Assembly: GCA_910579615.1 (NCBI GenBank)
Contig: CAJTUA010000002.1
Coordinates: forward strand, 162,503 to 226,502
DNA length: 64,000 nt
Source: an uncultured Lachnospiraceae bacterium
GTDB lineage: Bacteria; Bacillota; Clostridia; Lachnospirales; Lachnospiraceae
Direction of reading: 5' to 3'
Part shown: in pieces, positions 60,591 through 64,000 of the stretch
How positions within the stretch are numbered: position 1 is the first letter of the stretch
How the letters are laid out: each line of letters opens with the position of its first letter
Notes under the pieces: generated by a model
Told to the model about the DNA's origin: nothing
Seen by the model: the letters and a program-made list of their open reading frames with translations, nothing else
Databases searched by the model: none
Made by a program: the position numbers and the translations under genes

Positions 60591-62576
60591 ATGTTGTTCA
60601 AACTGCACAAAGAATACGAACCGACAGGCGACCAGCCCCAGGCGATTGATACCCTTGTGAAAGGCTTTGAGGAGGGCAACCAATTCCAGACTTTACTGGG
60701 GGTTACAGGCTCCGGGAAGACATTTACCATGGCGAATGTGATTGAGCGGTTGCAAAGACCCACTTTGGTAATAGCGCACAACAAAACCCTTGCTGCCCAG
60801 CTGTACGGCGAATTCAAGGAGTTTTTCCCGGAGAATTCGGTCGAGTATTTTGTCTCATACTATGATTATTACCAGCCGGAGGCGTATGTGCCTTCGACGG
60901 ATACCTATATCGAGAAGGATTCGGCAATCAATGACGAGATTGACAAGCTGCGCCACTCGGCGACCGCGGCGCTCACGGAGCGGCGCGACGTGATTATTGT
61001 GGCGAGTGTGTCCTGTATTTACGGTCTTGGAAGCCCTATTGATTACCAGAGCATGACACTTTCTTTGCGCCCCGGCATGACGAAGGAGCGGGATGAAGTG
61101 CTGCGCAGGCTCATTGATATCCAGTACACGCGCAACGACATGGATTTTAAGCGCGGTACGTTCCGGGTGCGCGGCGATGTGGTGGAGATTTTTCCGGTGG
61201 CGAACGAGGATACAGCGGTGCGCGTTGAGTTTTTCGGGGATGAGATTGACCGGATTGCAGAGTTTGACGTGCTGACTGGTGAGGTCCGCTGTACCTTAGA
61301 GCATATCGTGGTTTTCCCGGCATCGCACTATGTTGTCTCGCCGGAGCACATGGAGGCGGCGATAAAAAATATCGAGATTGAGTTGGAGGAGCGCATCCGC
61401 TATTTTAAGAGTGAGGACAAGCTGCTTGAGGCGCAGCGCATTTCCGAGCGCACGCATTTTGATATTGAAATGCTGCGTGAGACGGGATTTTGTTCAGGAA
61501 TCGAGAATTATTCGATGCATTTGTCAGGGCTTACACCCGGCTGCACGCCGAACACACTGATGGATTATTTCCCGGACGATTTTCTGATTATTGTGGATGA
61601 GTCACATATTACGATACCGCAGGTGCGCGGGATGTATTCCGGCGACCAGGCGCGCAAGACGACGCTCGTGGATTTCGGGTTTCGCCTGCCGTCGGCGAAG
61701 GATAACCGCCCGCTGAATTTCGAGGAATTTGAGAGCAAAATTAACCAGATGCTGTTTGTTTCGGCAACGCCGAATGTGTACGAGCAGGAGCATGAGCTGC
61801 TTCGTACCGAGCAGATAATCCGCCCAACGGGGCTGCTTGACCCGGAGATTTTTGTCCGTCCGGTTGAGGGGCAGATTGACGATTTGATTGGTGAAATCCG
61901 CAAGGAAACGGCGAAGAAAAATAAGGTGCTTGTGACGACGCTGACCAAGCGCATGGCGGAGGAACTGACCGATTATATGCGCCAGATTGGCATCCGCGTA
62001 AAATATCTGCATTCTGACATTGATACGTTGGAGCGCTCGGAAATCATCCGGGATATGCGTATGGATGTGTTTGACGTGTTGGTCGGCATCAACCTGCTGC
62101 GCGAGGGGTTGGATATCCCGGAAATCAGCCTGGTGGCGATTCTGGATGCGGACAAGGAGGGCTTTTTGCGCTCTGAAACATCGCTGATTCAGACGGTTGG
62201 GCGCGCCGCGCGGAATTCGGAAGGGCACGTTATCATGTACGCGGATGCCATGACGGATTCGATGAAGCGCGCGATTGAGGAAACGGCGCGCAGGCGCGGG
62301 ATTCAGGATGCGTACAACAAAGCGCACGGAATCACGCCGCAGACAATCAAGAAGGCAGTGCGCGATTTGATTCGCATCTCGAAGAAGGTCGAGAAGGAAA
62401 GCGCGGACCTTGTGAATGACAAGCCGCTTGAATCGATGAGTGCGAAGGAACTGGAAGGCCTGGCGCGCAAGCTGACGAAGAAGATGCAGGCAGCGGCGGC
62501 AGAGCTGAACTTTGAGCTTGCGGCGCAGCTTAGGGACCAGTTGATGGAGGTGCGGACGGAGCTAAGTAAGATGTGA
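60591..62576 (+). CDS. uvrB: Excinuclease ABC subunit B
   Basis: Damage-verifying helicase-like subunit of UvrABC nucleotide excision repair, 661 residues. Walker [17 protein letters not shown] (about 34-49), the beta-hairpin [23 protein letters not shown] near 87, [14 protein letters not shown] near 329, [16 protein letters not shown] near 538 and a C-terminal UVR helix ([20 protein letters not shown]) are present. The ATG at 60591 follows GGAGG by 14 nt; an in-frame GTG at 60576 overlaps that site. Controlled by the LexA box at 60356. uvrA follows after a 167-nt gap. Confidence 0.97.
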   Translation: MLFKLHKEYEPTGDQPQAIDTLVKGFEEGNQFQTLLGVTGSGKTFTMANVIERLQRPTLVIAHNKTLAAQLYGEFKEFFPENSVEYFVSYYDYYQPEAYVPSTDTYIEKDSAINDEIDKLRHSATAALTERRDVIIVASVSCIYGLGSPIDYQSMTLSLRPGMTKERDEVLRRLIDIQYTRNDMDFKRGTFRVRGDVVEIFPVANEDTAVRVEFFGDEIDRIAEFDVLTGEVRCTLEHIVVFPASHYVVSPEHMEAAIKNIEIELEERIRYFKSEDKLLEAQRISERTHFDIEMLRETGFCSGIENYSMHLSGLTPGCTPNTLMDYFPDDFLIIVDESHITIPQVRGMYSGDQARKTTLVDFGFRLPSAKDNRPLNFEEFESKINQMLFVSATPNVYEQEHELLRTEQIIRPTGLLDPEIFVRPVEGQIDDLIGEIRKETAKKNKVLVTTLTKRMAEELTDYMRQIGIRVKYLHSDIDTLERSEIIRDMRMDVFDVLVGINLLREGLDIPEISLVAILDADKEGFLRSETSLIQTVGRAARNSEGHVIMYADAMTDSMKRAIEETARRRGIQDAYNKAHGITPQTIKKAVRDLIRISKKVEKESADLVNDKPLESMSAKELEGLARKLTKKMQAAAAELNFELAAQLRDQLMEVRTELSKM

Positions 62577-62743
62577 ATGTGAGGGAGGGCAAAAGGCCGG
62601 GGATGGTTTTTTGGGATGTCCCCTTTCACATTGCAGGGTGCAATGGCGGTCTGCGTTTGCTGGCTTCACGCAGGATGGAAATATGTAATAAAAAATAGCG
62701 CAAAGGCGAGGGGAATCCGCTTTGCAGAAATGAGGATACGAGA

Positions 62744-64000
62744 ATGAACGGCAAGAAAGAATATATCAGGATACGCGGCGCGAAGGAGCACAACCTGAAG
62801 GGGATTGATGTGGACATCCCGCGCAATGAGTTTGTGGTGCTGACCGGATTGAGCGGTTCCGGAAAATCGTCGCTTGCATTCGATACGATTTACGCGGAGG
62901 GGCAGCGGCGCTATATGGAATCCCTCTCCTCCTACGCGCGCATGTTTTTAGGGCAGATGGAAAAACCGAACGTGGAGAGCATCGAGGGGCTTTCCCCTGC
63001 CATTTCCATTGACCAGAAGTCAACGAACCGCAACCCGCGCTCGACGGTTGGCACGGTGACGGAAATCTACGATTATTTCCGTCTGCTCTACGCGCGCATC
63101 GGCATTCCGCACTGTCCGAAATGCGGGCGTGAAATCCGCAGGCAGTCCGTGGACGAGATGGTGGATGAGATTATGAAGCAGCCGGAAGGCACGAAATTGC
63201 AGCTGCTCGCGCCAATCGTGCGCGGGCGCAAGGGGGAGCATGTCAAGATTTTCGAGCAGGCGAAACGCAGCGGCTATGTGCGCGTGCGCGTGGATGGCAA
63301 TATGTACGACCTGAGCGAGGAAATCAAGTTAGAGAAAAACATTAAGCACCATATTGATATTGTGATTGACCGTCTCGTTGTAAAGCCGGGGATTGAAAAG
63401 CGCATGGCGGATTCGATTGAGAGCGTGCTGAAGCTGACGGATGGCCTGCTCGTTGTGGATGTGGTTGGGCAGGGGGAGCTGACTTACAGCCAGAGCTTTG
63501 CCTGCCCGGACTGCGGCATCAGCATTGAGGAGCTGGAGCCGCGCTCTTTCTCATTCAACAACCCGTTCGGTGCCTGCCCGGAATGCCACGGAATCGGCAT
63601 CAAGATGGAGTTTTCGGAGGAGCTGATGATTCCGGACAAATCCGTAAGCATTGCGGGCGGGGCAATCGCTGTGCCGGGATGGCAGTCGGCGGTTGATAAG
63701 TCGAGCTATACACGCTGTACGTTGGACGCATTGGCAGAGGAATACAAGTTTGATTTGGATACGCCGTACCAGGAGCTGCCGGAGAATATCCGCCATATGC
63801 TGATTCACGGCACGGATGGGCGCAAGGTCAAGGTGCATTACCAGGGGCAGCGGGGCGTGGGTGTATACGACGTGGAGTTTGAGGGGCTGATACGCAATGT
63901 CGAACGCCGCTACCGCGAGACGGGCTCGGAGAGTTCCAAAGCGGAATATGAGACTTTCATGACCACCACGCCCTGCAAGCTTTGCAAAGGAAAGCGCTTA
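62744..64000 (+). CDS. uvrA: Excinuclease ABC subunit A (cut by window end)
   Basis: Damage-recognition ATPase of UvrABC; the first 419 residues are visible and the frame is open to the edge. It begins [20 protein letters not shown] with Walker [18 protein letters not shown] (residues 31-47), then [15 protein letters not shown] near 59 (UvrB-interaction region follows), the first zinc-type pair CPKC near 123 with CPDC and CPECHG near 251 and 275, and [11 protein letters not shown] at the edge. TGAGGAT lies 6 nt before the ATG. Probably transcribed with uvrB. Confidence 0.97.
   Translation, partial: MNGKKEYIRIRGAKEHNLKGIDVDIPRNEFVVLTGLSGSGKSSLAFDTIYAEGQRRYMESLSSYARMFLGQMEKPNVESIEGLSPAISIDQKSTNRNPRSTVGTVTEIYDYFRLLYARIGIPHCPKCGREIRRQSVDEMVDEIMKQPEGTKLQLLAPIVRGRKGEHVKIFEQAKRSGYVRVRVDGNMYDLSEEIKLEKNIKHHIDIVIDRLVVKPGIEKRMADSIESVLKLTDGLLVVDVVGQGELTYSQSFACPDCGISIEELEPRSFSFNNPFGACPECHGIGIKMEFSEELMIPDKSVSIAGGAIAVPGWQSAVDKSSYTRCTLDALAEEYKFDLDTPYQELPENIRHMLIHGTDGRKVKVHYQGQRGVGVYDVEFEGLIRNVERRYRETGSESSKAEYETFMTTTPCKLCKGKRL

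Overview
This is a chromosomal window from a low-oxygen, spore-forming, flagellated member of the Firmicutes, most likely a Lachnospiraceae-type Clostridia. The main clues are spoIIID, an mbl-flhO-flhP-rod-binding cluster, comFC-yvyF, bacteriohemerythrin, a PD-(D/E)XK transposase-like remnant of a kind common in that family, strong AGGAGG ribosome sites and plain sigma-A promoters. The species cannot be named from the sequence alone.

Layout. 1-626 is the end of a CRISPR array whose cas genes lie outside the window. 0.9-4 kb (minus) carries the Trk potassium uptake pair. 4.6-6.6 kb carries a flavoprotein, spoIIID and a Uma2-type nuclease. 6.7-11.5 kb is a stress-type module: telA and xpaC on minus, facing away from a TerB-like/AAA+ ATPase gene. 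11.8-14.2 kb has two tandem lipoproteins built like trigger factor. 14.4-17.8 kb has a LacI-type regulator, gltX and an orphan gene. 18.0-19.5 kb has an aldo/keto reductase divergent from a MerR regulator, with a textbook 19-bp-spacer MerR promoter. 19.6-25 kb has a broken Rpn-family gene, a UvrD-type helicase and two Ig-like surface proteins. 25-34 kb has a tiny membrane protein, an intracellular GH9 enzyme, a hybrid histidine kinase plus hemerythrin, a tRNA-Leu(AAG) and a Na/Pi cotransporter. 34-43.7 kb has a Ca-binding-loop protein, mbl and flagellar rod genes, recD2, a nucleotidyltransferase, comFC and yvyF. 43.7-53.8 kb has cvfB, a CPBP protease, yjfB, a DnaA-box cluster, hpf, secA, prfB with its programmed frameshift, cheW, an acyltransferase and ogt. 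54-64 kb is DNA repair: sbcD-sbcC, a ruined toxin-antitoxin pair, then uvrB under a LexA box and the start of uvrA.

The most striking observation is a family of about 105-nt structured elements that recurs at four places directly in front of ribosome binding sites: the aldo/keto reductase, a 45-residue membrane protein, flhO and prfB. A further degenerate copy sits near 14.2 kb. Members share a long hairpin whose tip is a GGA/GGA internal loop, a 2-bp stem and a triloop. Stems change sequence but keep pairing between copies, copies occur in tandem (two or three), and each array ends in a GGAACTTTAAA-like tail just before the Shine-Dalgarno. This fits an undescribed cis-acting RNA or a mobile palindromic repeat adopted as a 5' leader. 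I did not recognise it as any riboswitch class I know.
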